Under the pieces are notes generated by a model, which was not told where the DNA came from, ran no database searches, and saw only the letters and a list, made by a program, of their open reading frames with translations. Below, piece by piece: positions 16,130-24,811 of a stretch of 50,289 bases of DNA. The stretch covers positions 1-50,289 of the forward strand of contig CAMCTC010000028.1 of assembly GCA_945878355.1 (NCBI GenBank). The letters run 5' to 3'. The translations under genes and the position numbers were made by a program. The DNA is from Bordetella parapertussis (GTDB taxonomy: Bacteria; Pseudomonadota; Gammaproteobacteria; Burkholderiales; Burkholderiaceae_C). Each line of letters begins with the position of its first letter. Within the stretch, counting starts at the first letter, position 1.

Positions 16130-17721
16130 CCGGATACCCGATGAGCGCTGCTTCGACGATTGCCACAGCCACCCCGATCGAGACGCTGCGCGCCGCACGC
16201 GCTGGCCTGCTCGACGACGCCCGCGCCGGTGCGATCGCGCGCCAGCACGCCGCCGGCAAGCTCAGCGCGCGCGAGCGCATTGCCATACTGGTCGACCCCG
16301 GCAGCTTCTATGAGATCGGCGCTTTCGTCGAACCCAAGCGCGACACCTTCGACACCGAGAACCTGCAGGCACCCGCAGACGGCGTGATCACCGGTTTCGC
16401 CAAGGTCGACGGCCGATCGATCTGCCTGGCGGCTTTTGACTACACGGTGCTCGGTGGATCGAATGGACGCATCGGCGGCCACAAGCTCGCCAAGCTCGCC
16501 GACCAGGCGATAGAGCACGGCCACCCTTTTGTGATGCTGCTCGACGGCGGCGGCCACCGGATCCAGGAGGGGTTGGACAGCCGCCATTTCGCCGAAGGCT
16601 CACAGTTCTTCCAACAGATGGCGACGATGTCGGGCTGGGTGCCGGTTGTCTCGGCGATGATGGGGCCGGGCTTTGCCGGGCCGTCCAACTTTGCCGGGCT
16701 GTCGGACTTCGTCGTGATGGTTCGCGGCAGCTCGACGATGGGCATCGCCGGTCCGGCGCTGGTCAAGGCAGCGATCGGTGAGACCATCGACATGGAGGCG
16801 CTGGGCGGCGCCCAGGTGCAGACCGACCGCAACGGCATAGCCGACATCGCGGCCGACTCCGACACCGAAGCACTCGCGCTGATACGGCGCTATCTGAGCT
16901 TTCTGCCGTCGAATGCACAGCAGCCCGCGCCGGTGCTCGATTGCGCTGACCCGGCGCAACGCCGTGACGAGTCGCTGCTGAGCGTCGTGCCGGAGAACAG
17001 TCGCCGGGCCTACGACATCCGCAAGGTGATCGGCTCTATCGCCGATGCCCACAGCGTTTTCGAGATCAAGCCAGGCTATGCCCGCAACCTGGTCACCTGC
17101 TTTGCGCGCTTCGGCGGCCGACCGGTGGGCATTGTCGCCAACCAGCCGCTGCATCTGGCTGGCACGCTAGACGCAGCGGCCTGCGAAAAAGGGGCGCACT
17201 TCGTCTCGATCTGCGACAGCTTTGGCCTGCCGCTGATCTACCTGATCGACTTGCCCGGTTTTTTGCTCGGCAGCGCCGCCGAGCGCAGCGGGCTGGCGCG
17301 ACGCAGCGCGAGGTTGCTGTTCGAACTCGGCCAGGCCAGCGTCACGCGGATTTCGGTCGTTCTGCGCAAGGGTTATGGTCTGGGCTATATCGCGATGTGC
17401 GGCGGCCGCAGCTTCGACGCCGACCTGTGCGTGGCTTGGCCGACCGCCGAGATCTGTGCCATGTCGGTCGAGGGCGCGGTCGACGTGGCCTACCAAAAGA
17501 AAGTGTCGGCCGCAGCCGACCCGGCGGCCGCGCGCGCGGCGCTGATCGCGAATTTTCGCCAACACCTCGGGCCTATGCACGCGGCCGGCCACTTCGGCAT
17601 CGACGACGTGATTGATCCGCGCGACACCCGGCCCGTGATCATCGCCACACTCGAGCGCTGCGGCGTGCGCAAGCAGCACCAGCGGCGCACCGCCAGACAC
17701 CACGCGATCTCGCCGATCTGA
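16126..17721 (+). CDS. Acyl-CoA carboxyltransferase, second paralogue
   Basis: A 531-aa member of the same carboxyltransferase family as the gene at 12954. It has LDGGGHRIQEG (139-149), GPGFAGPSNFAGLSDF (180-195), LIDLPGFLLGSAAERSGLAR and RKGYGLGYIAM (414-424). The first oxyanion motif is AGPS instead of AGGA, and the second is again YGLGY, so both paralogues share the unusual second motif while differing in the first. They may form a mixed complex or act on two related acyl-CoAs. The start overlaps the preceding ligase; an internal ATG at 16141 is an alternative. Confidence 0.88.
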   Translation: MTGYPMSAASTIATATPIETLRAARAGLLDDARAGAIARQHAAGKLSARERIAILVDPGSFYEIGAFVEPKRDTFDTENLQAPADGVITGFAKVDGRSICLAAFDYTVLGGSNGRIGGHKLAKLADQAIEHGHPFVMLLDGGGHRIQEGLDSRHFAEGSQFFQQMATMSGWVPVVSAMMGPGFAGPSNFAGLSDFVVMVRGSSTMGIAGPALVKAAIGETIDMEALGGAQVQTDRNGIADIAADSDTEALALIRRYLSFLPSNAQQPAPVLDCADPAQRRDESLLSVVPENSRRAYDIRKVIGSIADAHSVFEIKPGYARNLVTCFARFGGRPVGIVANQPLHLAGTLDAAACEKGAHFVSICDSFGLPLIYLIDLPGFLLGSAAERSGLARRSARLLFELGQASVTRISVVLRKGYGLGYIAMCGGRSFDADLCVAWPTAEICAMSVEGAVDVAYQKKVSAAADPAAARAALIANFRQHLGPMHAAGHFGIDDVIDPRDTRPVIIATLERCGVRKQHQRRTARHHAISPI

Positions 17722-17742
17722 CCGCAACCCAGGACGCCGACC

Positions 17743-19344
17743 ATGAGCTTGTACGACCCACGAATCCCGCCGGCGCAGGACTGCGTGCTGCGCGCAGTGC
17801 TGGAGAAATTCGCCGCATCGCAGCCCGACAAGGTGTTCGCACGCTTCGCCGACGGCAGCCAGTGGACTTACTCGCAGACGCTGGAGATCACCAGGCGTAC
17901 CGCCGCTGGTCTGCAGGCGTTGGGCGTGGCGCAAGGCGACCTGGTGCATTCCTGGCTGCCCAACGGACCAGACGCGATCCGGGTCTGGTTCGGACTGAAC
18001 TACCTCGGCGCGGTCTATGTGCCGATCAACCTGGCCTACCGAGGCCGCATCCTCGAGCACGCGATCCGGGTCTCGGGCGCCAAGCTGATCGTGGCCCACG
18101 CGGCGCTGGTCGATCGACTGCAGGGCATAGACCTGTCCCAACTCGTGGCGCTGGTCGCCGTCGGCGGCGAAGCCCCGGCCGTCAGCGGGCTGGCGCAGTT
18201 TCCTGAACAAGCGCTGTCACCTGTGGGCGTCGAGCCCAAGGCGCTAGAGCGCGAGATCGCGCCCTGGGATCTGCAGTCGATCATCTACACCTCGGGCACG
18301 ACCGGACCGTCCAAGGGCGTGATGTCGTCGTACCTGCACGCGTTTTCCAGCGGCAGTTCCTGGTCCTTCGTCGGCGCCGACGACCGGCAACTGGTGATCC
18401 TGCCGCTGTTCCATGTCGGCGGCACCGGCGCGGTGTATTCGATGCTGACGCGCGGCGCATCGGTGGCGATCGTCGACACCTTCCAGACCGACGCGTTCTG
18501 GGACTTGCTGGCAGAACACCAGGCGAGCTTCGTGATCCTGCTCGGCAGCATGGCGACCTTGCTGGCCAAACGCGCGCCGTCGCCCAAGGACCGCGAGCAC
18601 ACACTCAAGACCGCGTTGATGATCCCGCTGCTCGAGGACGCGCCGAGCTTCTCCAAGCGCTTCGGCATCGAGATCTACACGCTGTTCAACATGACCGAGA
18701 TCTCGTGCCCGATCATCTCAGGCCTGAACCCGACCCCGCTGGGCACCTGCGGCACCACCCGCCCGGGCATAGAAGCCAGGGTCGTCGACGACAACGACTG
18801 CGAGGTCGCGCCCGGCACCGTCGGTGAACTGATCGTTCGCGCCGACAGACCCTGGTCGATGACGACCGGTTATTACGGCGACGCCGAGGCGACGGCGCGG
18901 GCCTGGCGCAACGGCTGGTTCCATACCGGCGACGCATTCCGCACCGACCCAGCAGGCAACTACTTCTTCGTCGACCGGATGAAGGATGCGATCCGCCGCC
19001 GCGGCGAGAACATCTCGTCGTTCGAGGTCGAGGCCGAGGTCAGCAGCCACCCCGATGTGCAGGAGGCTGCGGCGGTCGCAGTGCCGAGCCCGCTGGGCGA
19101 GGACGAGGTGCTGGTGGTGGTGGTGCCGCAGCCTGGCAAGACGGTCGACCCCAAGGCCTTGGTCGAATACCTGATCCCGCGGACCGCGCATTTCATGGTG
19201 CCGCGCTATGTGCGCATCGTCACCGAGTTGCCGAGAACACCGACACAGAAGGTGCAAAAGCACCTGATCCGCCAGCAAGGCGTCACCACCGACACCTGGG
19301 ACCGGGAAGCCGCTGGCGTCGTCGTGCGCAGACAAAAGATCTGA
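17743..19344 (+). CDS. AMP-forming acyl-CoA ligase, second paralogue (CaiC-like)
   Basis: A 533-aa adenylate-forming CoA ligase. It shows the P-loop YTSGTTGPSKG (about 182-192), LPLFHVGGTGA, TLFNMTEIS, GDAFRTDPAGNYFFVDRMKD, RRRGENISSFEVEAEV and the C-terminal PRTPTQKVQKHLIR with the catalytic lysine. It is clearly paralogous to the ligase at 14492 (shared DREHxL and RRRGENxSSFEVExE blocks), so ligase and carboxyltransferase were duplicated as a unit. CAGGA lies upstream of the start. It is the last gene of the operon that begins with livH; 473 non-coding bases follow. Confidence 0.93.
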   Translation: MSLYDPRIPPAQDCVLRAVLEKFAASQPDKVFARFADGSQWTYSQTLEITRRTAAGLQALGVAQGDLVHSWLPNGPDAIRVWFGLNYLGAVYVPINLAYRGRILEHAIRVSGAKLIVAHAALVDRLQGIDLSQLVALVAVGGEAPAVSGLAQFPEQALSPVGVEPKALEREIAPWDLQSIIYTSGTTGPSKGVMSSYLHAFSSGSSWSFVGADDRQLVILPLFHVGGTGAVYSMLTRGASVAIVDTFQTDAFWDLLAEHQASFVILLGSMATLLAKRAPSPKDREHTLKTALMIPLLEDAPSFSKRFGIEIYTLFNMTEISCPIISGLNPTPLGTCGTTRPGIEARVVDDNDCEVAPGTVGELIVRADRPWSMTTGYYGDAEATARAWRNGWFHTGDAFRTDPAGNYFFVDRMKDAIRRRGENISSFEVEAEVSSHPDVQEAAAVAVPSPLGEDEVLVVVVPQPGKTVDPKALVEYLIPRTAHFMVPRYVRIVTELPRTPTQKVQKHLIRQQGVTTDTWDREAAGVVVRRQKI

Positions 19345-19817
19345 ATCCGGTAAGCCGCTCCCGCCCCCACCCCCGCCCCGCCGCCAAAGGCTTGAGGCGC
19401 AGCGCATCCTCATGCTCGCGGCCGATCAGGTTCGAAGCACCATCGTGCCAGCCAGCATTCCCCGCTCGGCTGTGCAAACCCTCGACTTGCCCCGCACAGC
19501 CGATCAGCACTGCCAAGCCCGGCACAAGGTCAGACGCGGTCGACCCGCTAGCCTGAGCGCCAAGCGAACAGGGGTTTGCCCCAGTCACGTCGCCTGCGCC
19601 GGTCCGTCATGGCCTTCACGGGTCAACCCGAAAAGCCCAAGCATCGAGAATTTCTCATCGGGCACAATCACTTGGAGACGACCATCGATTGCACGTGCCC
19701 GACTTGGCACACCGCGGTCCCGATCAACCAACGCCCGATGTCGGGGTGGCTTCGAAAGCCACTGCCGCCAGCTGTGCCAACTCCAGTCTGGCCTCGGGCA
19801 ACATCCCCAGCACCCCT
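19345..19817. other. Intergenic stretch before the rhomboid gene
   Basis: No gene is supported. A C-rich tract lies at about 19359-19383, and weak open frames on both strands show no recognisable domains. A promoter for the rhomboid gene is expected in the second half, but no convincing -35/-10 pair is seen. Confidence 0.5.
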
Positions 19818-20426
19818 ATGCCGCCACTGCCCCCGGTCACCAAGGCCTTGATGCTGATTTGCACTGCGGTGTTCTGCGCCCAGCTGCTGCTGCCGATGCT
19901 GCCGGTGGATGCGCTGTTCGCGCTGTGGCCGCCGGGCAGTGGGCGTTTCTGGCCCTGGCAGCTGGTGAGCTATGGCTTCCTGCACGGCGACATGAGCCAC
20001 TTGTTCTTCAACATGCTGGGCTTGTGGATGTTCGGCAGCGAGCTGGAGCGGCTGTGGGGTCGCAACCGTTACCTGCAGATGCTGCTGGCCAGCGTGGTGG
20101 CTGCGGCTTTGGTTCAGCTGCTGTTCACGATGTTCACCGGCTCGCGCGCACCGACGGTGGGCGCATCGGGCGCTCTGTTCGGTCTGCTGCTGTCCTTCGG
20201 CATGCTGTTCCCCAACCGAGTGATCATGCCGCTGTTCCCGCCAATCCCGATGAAGGCGCGCACCTTCGTGATGGTGTTCGGTGGCGTCGAACTGCTGTTC
20301 GGACTGACCGGCGGCGGTGGTGTGGCACATTTCGCGCACCTGGGCGGCATGCTCGGCGCCTGGCTGATGATCAGCTGGTGGCGCGGCAAGCTGCCATTCA
20401 GCGGTGGCCCGCGCTCCAGGCGCTGA
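19818..20426 (+). CDS. Rhomboid family intramembrane serine protease
   Basis: A 202-aa polytopic membrane protease. The catalytic serine is Ser117 in GASGALFG and the catalytic histidine is His174 in AHLGGMLGAW. The conserved L1 region is WQLVSYGFLHGDMSHLFFNM, where the conserved HxxxxHLxxNM arrangement is visible. The start at 19818 is chosen because rhomboid homology begins just after it; the frame is open to 19689 but that extension is hydrophilic and unlike the family. It would cleave transmembrane segments of unknown substrates in the inner membrane. It is convergent with the epimerase gene. Confidence 0.92.
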   Translation: MPPLPPVTKALMLICTAVFCAQLLLPMLPVDALFALWPPGSGRFWPWQLVSYGFLHGDMSHLFFNMLGLWMFGSELERLWGRNRYLQMLLASVVAAALVQLLFTMFTGSRAPTVGASGALFGLLLSFGMLFPNRVIMPLFPPIPMKARTFVMVFGGVELLFGLTGGGGVAHFAHLGGMLGAWLMISWWRGKLPFSGGPRSRR

Positions 20427-20432
20427 GCCAGC

Positions 20433-20447
20433 ACCGGCGCAGCCGGT
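20433..20447. terminator. Short hairpin between convergent genes
   Basis: ACCGGC and GCCGGT form a perfect 6-bp stem with a 3-base loop in the 29-base gap between the convergent rhomboid and epimerase genes. No T run is present, so the terminator role is tentative. Confidence 0.3.
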
Positions 20448-20455
20448 TCAGGACA

Positions 20456-21346
20456 TCAAGCCATCAGGCCTTGCTCGACATTGGGGTAGCGCAGCCGCAG
20501 TCCCAACTCGAGCTTGAGCCGCCGGTTCTGCAACCTTCTCGACTCCGCCATGAAACTCAGCTGCATCGGTGACAGCACGGACGCTGCCTGATCACGCGCG
20601 ATCCGGGGCGGCCGCGGCAGACCACAGAGATCGGCGGCGAGGTCGAAATAGTCGCCCATCCGCAGGTCGGTGTCGTCGCAGACATTCACCACGCGCTGCG
20701 GCATGCCGCGGTACAGCGCGGCGACGCAGGCCCTTGCCAGATCGTCGGCATGGATGTGGTTGGTGTAGACATCGTCTTCGACCCGCAGCACCGGCGAGCC
20801 GCGCGCTAACCGATCGCGCGGATGGCCGCCGGGTCGGTCGCCGGCATAAATTCCCGGGATCCGCAGCAGGCTGACCATGACGCCGAAGTCGCGCCCGAAA
20901 GCCCGCAGCCTGGCTTCTGCGTCGACGCGTCGGCGCGCCCGGTCGGTGGCTGGCGCCACAGCGCGGGTCTCGTCGAAAGAGGCGCCGCCAGCATCGCCGT
21001 AAACACCGGTGGTGCTGCCGTAGACCAGACGCTTGACGCGCCCGCCACGCGCCAGTGCTTGCAGCAAGTGGGCCGTGCGCAGGTCGGTCGCAGCTTGCGG
21101 CGCCGGTGGCGCCAGGTGCAGCACGGCGTCGGCCAAGCCGCCCAAGCGCGCCAGCGTCGTCGGCCGGTCCAGATTGCCCAGCAGAGGCACTGCGCCGGCT
21201 TGGCGCAGTGCCTGGCAGCGCCCGGCAGACGATGTCAGCGCCAGCAAGCGCCAGCGGCCGCGCAGCAAGCGCAGCACCCGCATGCCGATGTCGCCACAAC
21301 CAACGACCAACAAGGTGGGACTCGAAGGCTGGCGCAGGGGGGGCAT
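20456..21346 (-). CDS. NAD(P)-dependent epimerase/dehydratase family protein (SDR)
   Basis: A 296-aa extended short-chain dehydrogenase. The Rossmann glycine motif VVGCGDIGMRVLRLL is near the N-terminus. The stretch LVYGSTTGVYGDAGG holds the position of the catalytic serine/tyrosine region, although a canonical YxxxK is not obvious. LLRIPGIYAGDRPGG and NHIHADDLARACVAAL follow as in nucleotide-sugar epimerases. The protein resembles E. coli YeeZ-type members of unknown function. The start at 21346 is chosen where the fold begins; the open frame continues to 21415. It is divergent from the flavoprotein reductase gene. Confidence 0.85.
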   Translation of the reverse strand: MPPLRQPSSPTLLVVGCGDIGMRVLRLLRGRWRLLALTSSAGRCQALRQAGAVPLLGNLDRPTTLARLGGLADAVLHLAPPAPQAATDLRTAHLLQALARGGRVKRLVYGSTTGVYGDAGGASFDETRAVAPATDRARRRVDAEARLRAFGRDFGVMVSLLRIPGIYAGDRPGGHPRDRLARGSPVLRVEDDVYTNHIHADDLARACVAALYRGMPQRVVNVCDDTDLRMGDYFDLAADLCGLPRPPRIARDQAASVLSPMQLSFMAESRRLQNRRLKLELGLRLRYPNVEQGLMA

Positions 21347-21467
21347 AGGACCTTGGAATGAGCAGGAACAGGCGAAGGCTTGGCAGTAGCCTGATCGAAT
21401 GACAGCGACGGGCACAATCTAAGACCAGTTTACGTGCCGCCCGATCGCCTGCCCCAACCCCTGAACC

Positions 21468-22514
21468 ATGACCTTCAAGCTCACCCTCCTGCCTTCGGGC
21501 CGCAGTCTCGATGTGCTGGACGGCGAGACCTTGCTGAACGCAGCGATACGCGAGGGTGTCGGTCTGCCCTATGGCTGTCGGGACGGCGCCTGCGGATCGT
21601 GCAAGAGCAAACTGCTCGAAGGTCGGGTGGTGCACGGCGCACACCAGCAGAAAGCCCTGAGCAGCGCGGAAGAGGCCGCTGGTTCGATCTTGACCTGTTG
21701 CGCCACGCCGCAAACCGACTGCGTGGTCGAGGCGCGGAGCGTTCCCGGCGCGGGCGAGTTCGCGGTGCTGAAGATGCCCACGCGGGTGCTGAGCCTGCAG
21801 CGACCATCGCCCGACGTGGCGCTGATTCGACTGCAGTTGCCAGCCAACCAGCAGTTTCGCTACCACGCCGGCCAATACGTCGAGTTCATGCTCGCCGGCG
21901 GCGCACGGCGCAGCTATTCGATGGCCAACGCCCCGGGTCAACTCGGTAGCCCACCGGCGATCGAGTTGCACATCAGACACTTGCCCGGCGGGCTGTTCAC
22001 CGATGCGGTGTTCGGCTCGATGAAAGAAAAAGACATCCTGCGCATCGAGGGGCCGTTCGGCAGCTTCTTCCTGCGCGACAAGGCCGCCGACCCCGCCAAA
22101 CCGATGATCCTGTTGGCCTCAGGCACCGGGCTGGCACCGATCAAGGCGATCATCGAGCAGATGCGCGACCAGGGCTTGACCCGACCGGCGCAGCTGTACT
22201 GGGGCTGCCGCAGCCGGGTCGACCTCTACCTGCACGATTGGGCGCTACAGGCCGCGGCAGAACTGCCCTGGCTGCACTACATCCCCGTGCTGTCCGAACC
22301 AAGACCCGAGGACGGCTGGGACGGCCGAACCGGCAACGTTCACCAAGCGGTGATGGCCGATCACCCCGACCTGTCGAGACACCAGGTCTACGCCTGCGGT
22401 GCACCGCTGATGGTCGAAGCCGCCCAGCGGGACTTCGGTGAACGCTGCGGATTGCCGGCAGACGAGTTCCTGGCCGACGCCTTCACCTCCGAAGCCGACA
22501 AACACAAACCATGA
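21468..22514 (+). CDS. 2Fe-2S flavoprotein reductase (CDP-6-deoxy-delta-3,4-glucoseen reductase-like)
   Basis: A 348-aa electron-transfer protein with an N-terminal plant-type ferredoxin domain (about 1-90) followed by FAD- and NAD-binding domains. Cluster ligands are in PYGCRDGACGSCKSK with the fourth in ILTCCAT. The FAD motif is RRSYSMANAP and the nucleotide-binding region starts at ILLASGTGLAPIKAIIE. The C-terminus VYACGAPLMVEAA is typical. In Burkholderiales this gene is often named after CDP-6-deoxyglucoseen reductase, but no deoxysugar genes are nearby, so it is probably a general NAD(P)H-dependent reductase supplying electrons to an unidentified partner. Confidence 0.9.
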   Translation: MTFKLTLLPSGRSLDVLDGETLLNAAIREGVGLPYGCRDGACGSCKSKLLEGRVVHGAHQQKALSSAEEAAGSILTCCATPQTDCVVEARSVPGAGEFAVLKMPTRVLSLQRPSPDVALIRLQLPANQQFRYHAGQYVEFMLAGGARRSYSMANAPGQLGSPPAIELHIRHLPGGLFTDAVFGSMKEKDILRIEGPFGSFFLRDKAADPAKPMILLASGTGLAPIKAIIEQMRDQGLTRPAQLYWGCRSRVDLYLHDWALQAAAELPWLHYIPVLSEPRPEDGWDGRTGNVHQAVMADHPDLSRHQVYACGAPLMVEAAQRDFGERCGLPADEFLADAFTSEADKHKP

Positions 22515-22530
22515 GATCGCGCCCCCATCC

Positions 22531-23523
22531 ATGACCCCGACCCGACGTCTGTTCACCTTGGCCGGTTTGGCCAGCCTGACGATAGCCCTGCCGGTCGCGC
22601 AGGCCCAGACCGCCAAACCGATACGCTTGATCGTGCCCTACCCGCCCGGTGGCCCGCTAGACACCGTGGCGCGGGTGCTGGCCGCGGCGGTGAAAGACAG
22701 CCTGGGCGTCGTGCTGGTCGACAACAAGCCCGGCGCAGGCGGCAACCTGGGCGCTGACCTGGCGGCCAAGGCCGCGCCGGACGGCCACACCCTGGTGATG
22801 GGCGCGGTGGCCACCCACGCGATCAACCCCTGGCTGTTCGCCAAACTGCCTTATGACCCGATCCGCGACTTCACGCCGATCACCCGGGTGGCCCAGGTGC
22901 CCAACGTGCTGGTGCTCAACGCCGAGACGGCACACAAGCTCGGCATCGCCAGCCTGGCCGATCTGGTGGCGTTCGCGAAGAAGAACCCGGGCCGGCTGAA
23001 CTATGGCTCAGGCGGTAACGGCAGCGCCGGCCATTTGGCGGGCGAGATGTTCAAGGCCCAGGCAGGCCTGTTCATGGTCCACATCCCTTACGCCGGCGGC
23101 AACCCGGCGCAACTGGGCTTGCTGGCAGGCCAGGTCGACCTGAGCTTCGACAACCTGGCCAGCGCCTCAGCCAACATCAAGTCGGGCAGGCTGCGTGCGC
23201 TGGCGGTAACCACCGCTGTCCGTGCCAGCGCGATGCCCGATCTGCCCACCATCGCCGAAGCGGGCCGCAGTCTGGGGCTGGGCGGATTCGATGTCGGCAC
23301 CTGGTTCGGCCTGTTCGGCCCGGCCGGGCTACCCGCGGAGATGCTGGCCAGGCTCAACAAGGCTTTCGTCGCCGCGCTCGACGCGCCCGAGACCAAGACC
23401 CGAATGGCCCAGCTGTTGGCCGAGCCCTCGCCCACCACCCCCGATCAGTTCGCCGCCTTCGTCAAGGCCGAGTTGGCCAAGTACGGGCCGGTGGTCAAAG
23501 CCTCAGGCGCGAAGGTGGAGTGA
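22531..23523 (+). CDS. Bug-family solute-binding protein (tripartite tricarboxylate transporter receptor)
   Basis: Periplasmic receptor of 330 aa. The signal peptide MTPTRRLFTLAGLASLTIAL ends near QAQ, with two arginines before the hydrophobic core. The Bug hallmark IRLIVPYPPGGPLDTVAR follows, then VVLVDNKPGAGGNLGADLAA, PDGHTLVMG and the later block HIPYAGGNPAQLGLLAGQVD. No TctA or TctB permease genes are adjacent, as for most of the many orphan Bug receptors in Burkholderiales. The start at 22531 is 16 bases after the preceding reductase. The ligand is unknown. It converges with mobA with only five bases between stops. Confidence 0.92.
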   Translation: MTPTRRLFTLAGLASLTIALPVAQAQTAKPIRLIVPYPPGGPLDTVARVLAAAVKDSLGVVLVDNKPGAGGNLGADLAAKAAPDGHTLVMGAVATHAINPWLFAKLPYDPIRDFTPITRVAQVPNVLVLNAETAHKLGIASLADLVAFAKKNPGRLNYGSGGNGSAGHLAGEMFKAQAGLFMVHIPYAGGNPAQLGLLAGQVDLSFDNLASASANIKSGRLRALAVTTAVRASAMPDLPTIAEAGRSLGLGGFDVGTWFGLFGPAGLPAEMLARLNKAFVAALDAPETKTRMAQLLAEPSPTTPDQFAAFVKAELAKYGPVVKASGAKVE

Positions 23524-23528
23524 TCGCC

Positions 23529-24143
23529 TCATTTCGGCTGCAACTGCTGCAACTCTGCCAAGGTGTTGGCGTTGAAGAATGCGTCAGCGTTGTCGAACAC
23601 CACCGTCGCACAGCGCTGCGACCCGGTCCAACGGTCGATCTTGCGCTGACCTGACTGGGTGAAGACGACCAGGCTCTCAAGCAGCGTCGCCGCCATCAGG
23701 CAGAACACCGGCTGCGGCTGCAGTACGCCGTCCTCCAGCGTCGCGGCGATCGCGATCTCGGCGTCTTCGGCCACCAAGGCCTGGGCCAGCCGGTCCACCA
23801 GGTCGATGGGGAAATTCGGCGTGTCGCAGGGCACGGTGACCAGGTAAGGCGTCTCGCAGTGCTCAAGCCCGGCCAGGAACCCGGCCAACGGTCCCGGGTA
23901 GGCCTCGGAACCGCCGGCCTGCGCATCGGGCCAGACCGGCACGCCCATCGAGTCGTAAGCACCGAGGTTGCGGTTGGCGTTGATCATCACCTGGCCCACC
24001 TGGGGCGACAGCCGCAGCAGCGCGTGCATTGCCAGCGGCAGGCCGAGGTGGTTCTGCAGGCCTTTGTCGACGCCGCCCATGCGGCTGCCGCGGCCCCCGG
24101 CCAGGATCAGGCCGGTGATGTCGTCGGAAGAGATCGCGATCAT
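23529..24143 (-). CDS. mobA: Molybdenum cofactor guanylyltransferase MobA
   Basis: Transfers GMP to molybdopterin to make the bis-MGD cofactor used by formate dehydrogenase (204 aa, usual length). The nucleotidyltransferase motif [19 protein letters not shown] is at the N-terminus (10-28), followed by [15 protein letters not shown] and VPCDTPNFP. Its start directly follows the stop of the TorD-type chaperone gene, with no gap. It is the last gene of the leftward formate dehydrogenase accessory operon, which fits its role in loading FdhA with molybdenum cofactor. Confidence 0.95.
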   Translation of the reverse strand: MIAISSDDITGLILAGGRGSRMGGVDKGLQNHLGLPLAMHALLRLSPQVGQVMINANRNLGAYDSMGVPVWPDAQAGGSEAYPGPLAGFLAGLEHCETPYLVTVPCDTPNFPIDLVDRLAQALVAEDAEIAIAATLEDGVLQPQPVFCLMAATLLESLVVFTQSGQRKIDRWTGSQRCATVVFDNADAFFNANTLAELQQLQPK

Positions 24144-24800
24144 TCAGCTCTCCAGCAGGTCAAAGCCCTGGGCTTCGACCTGGACGAAAGCCTGGGTCAG
24201 CACCGCCACCGCGCGCCAGGTGTCGGCGCGCGGGTGGGCCGACACCGCCTCGCAGAGCTTGTCGACCCAGGGCTGCAAATGGGCACGGAAAAACCGTCGC
24301 TGCTGCTCAAGGTTGCACAGCGCACCGTCGTCGCCGGCGATCAGCCAGCGCATCACCTCGAACAGAAAAGCGATGTGGTCCTCGGTTTCCAGGCCATCGG
24401 CGTCGCGGGTCAACCCCAGCCGCGCCAGGTCGTCGCGCAGCAAGGCCAGCGGGCGCTCGTTGAGAAATCCGCTGAGGTGGAACGACGCGTAGGCCAGCAC
24501 CTCGGGCCGACCCACCGCGTGGAACAAGGCCTGGTGCTCGGCTGCTGCAGCCGCCAAATCGGTCGCGCGCATCGCCGCCACCAGTTCGCCCCAGGGCGCC
24601 TCGAGGTGGCCGCCAGGCTGAGGCGCCTCGGTCACTGCCACCTTGAACTGCTGCAGCAGCGCGGCGTCGGGCGGCGCCAGCCACAACCCGGCCAACAGGC
24701 CGTAGAGCTCGGCGCGGGCCAGTTCCTCACGGTCCTGGTCGGGCGCAAAACTCAGCGTGCGCGGGTTGTTGCTCATGTTGTCGCTCATGTCGTCGCTCAT
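24144..24800 (-). CDS. TorD/DmsD-family molecular chaperone
   Basis: A cytoplasmic chaperone of 218 aa, all-helical, with the family features EELARAELYGLLAGLWLAPP, ALFHAVGRPEVLAYASFHLSG, and the TorD hallmark ETEDHIAFLFEVMRWLIAGD. Such proteins bind the Tat signal and apo-form of molybdoenzymes; here the partner is most likely FdhA. Three in-frame ATG codons (24800, 24788, 24776) arise from a 12-base repeat encoding MSDD/MSDN/MSNN. The first is taken as start because it has GAGCG upstream and lies 11 bases after the polyferredoxin stop. Confidence 0.92.
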   Translation of the reverse strand: MSDDMSDNMSNNPRTLSFAPDQDREELARAELYGLLAGLWLAPPDAALLQQFKVAVTEAPQPGGHLEAPWGELVAAMRATDLAAAAAEHQALFHAVGRPEVLAYASFHLSGFLNERPLALLRDDLARLGLTRDADGLETEDHIAFLFEVMRWLIAGDDGALCNLEQQRRFFRAHLQPWVDKLCEAVSAHPRADTWRAVAVLTQAFVQVEAQGFDLLES

Positions 24801-24811
24801 GTCGCGCTCGT

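Noticed and set aside
14750..16198. A 482-codon minus-strand frame across the first CoA ligase
   Set aside because: It is antisense to a gene with complete adenylate-forming motifs and shows no domain of its own.
19359..19383. C-rich tract as a phase-variation homopolymer
   Set aside because: The tract is interrupted by G, A and T, lies outside any gene and shows no -10/-35 geometry.
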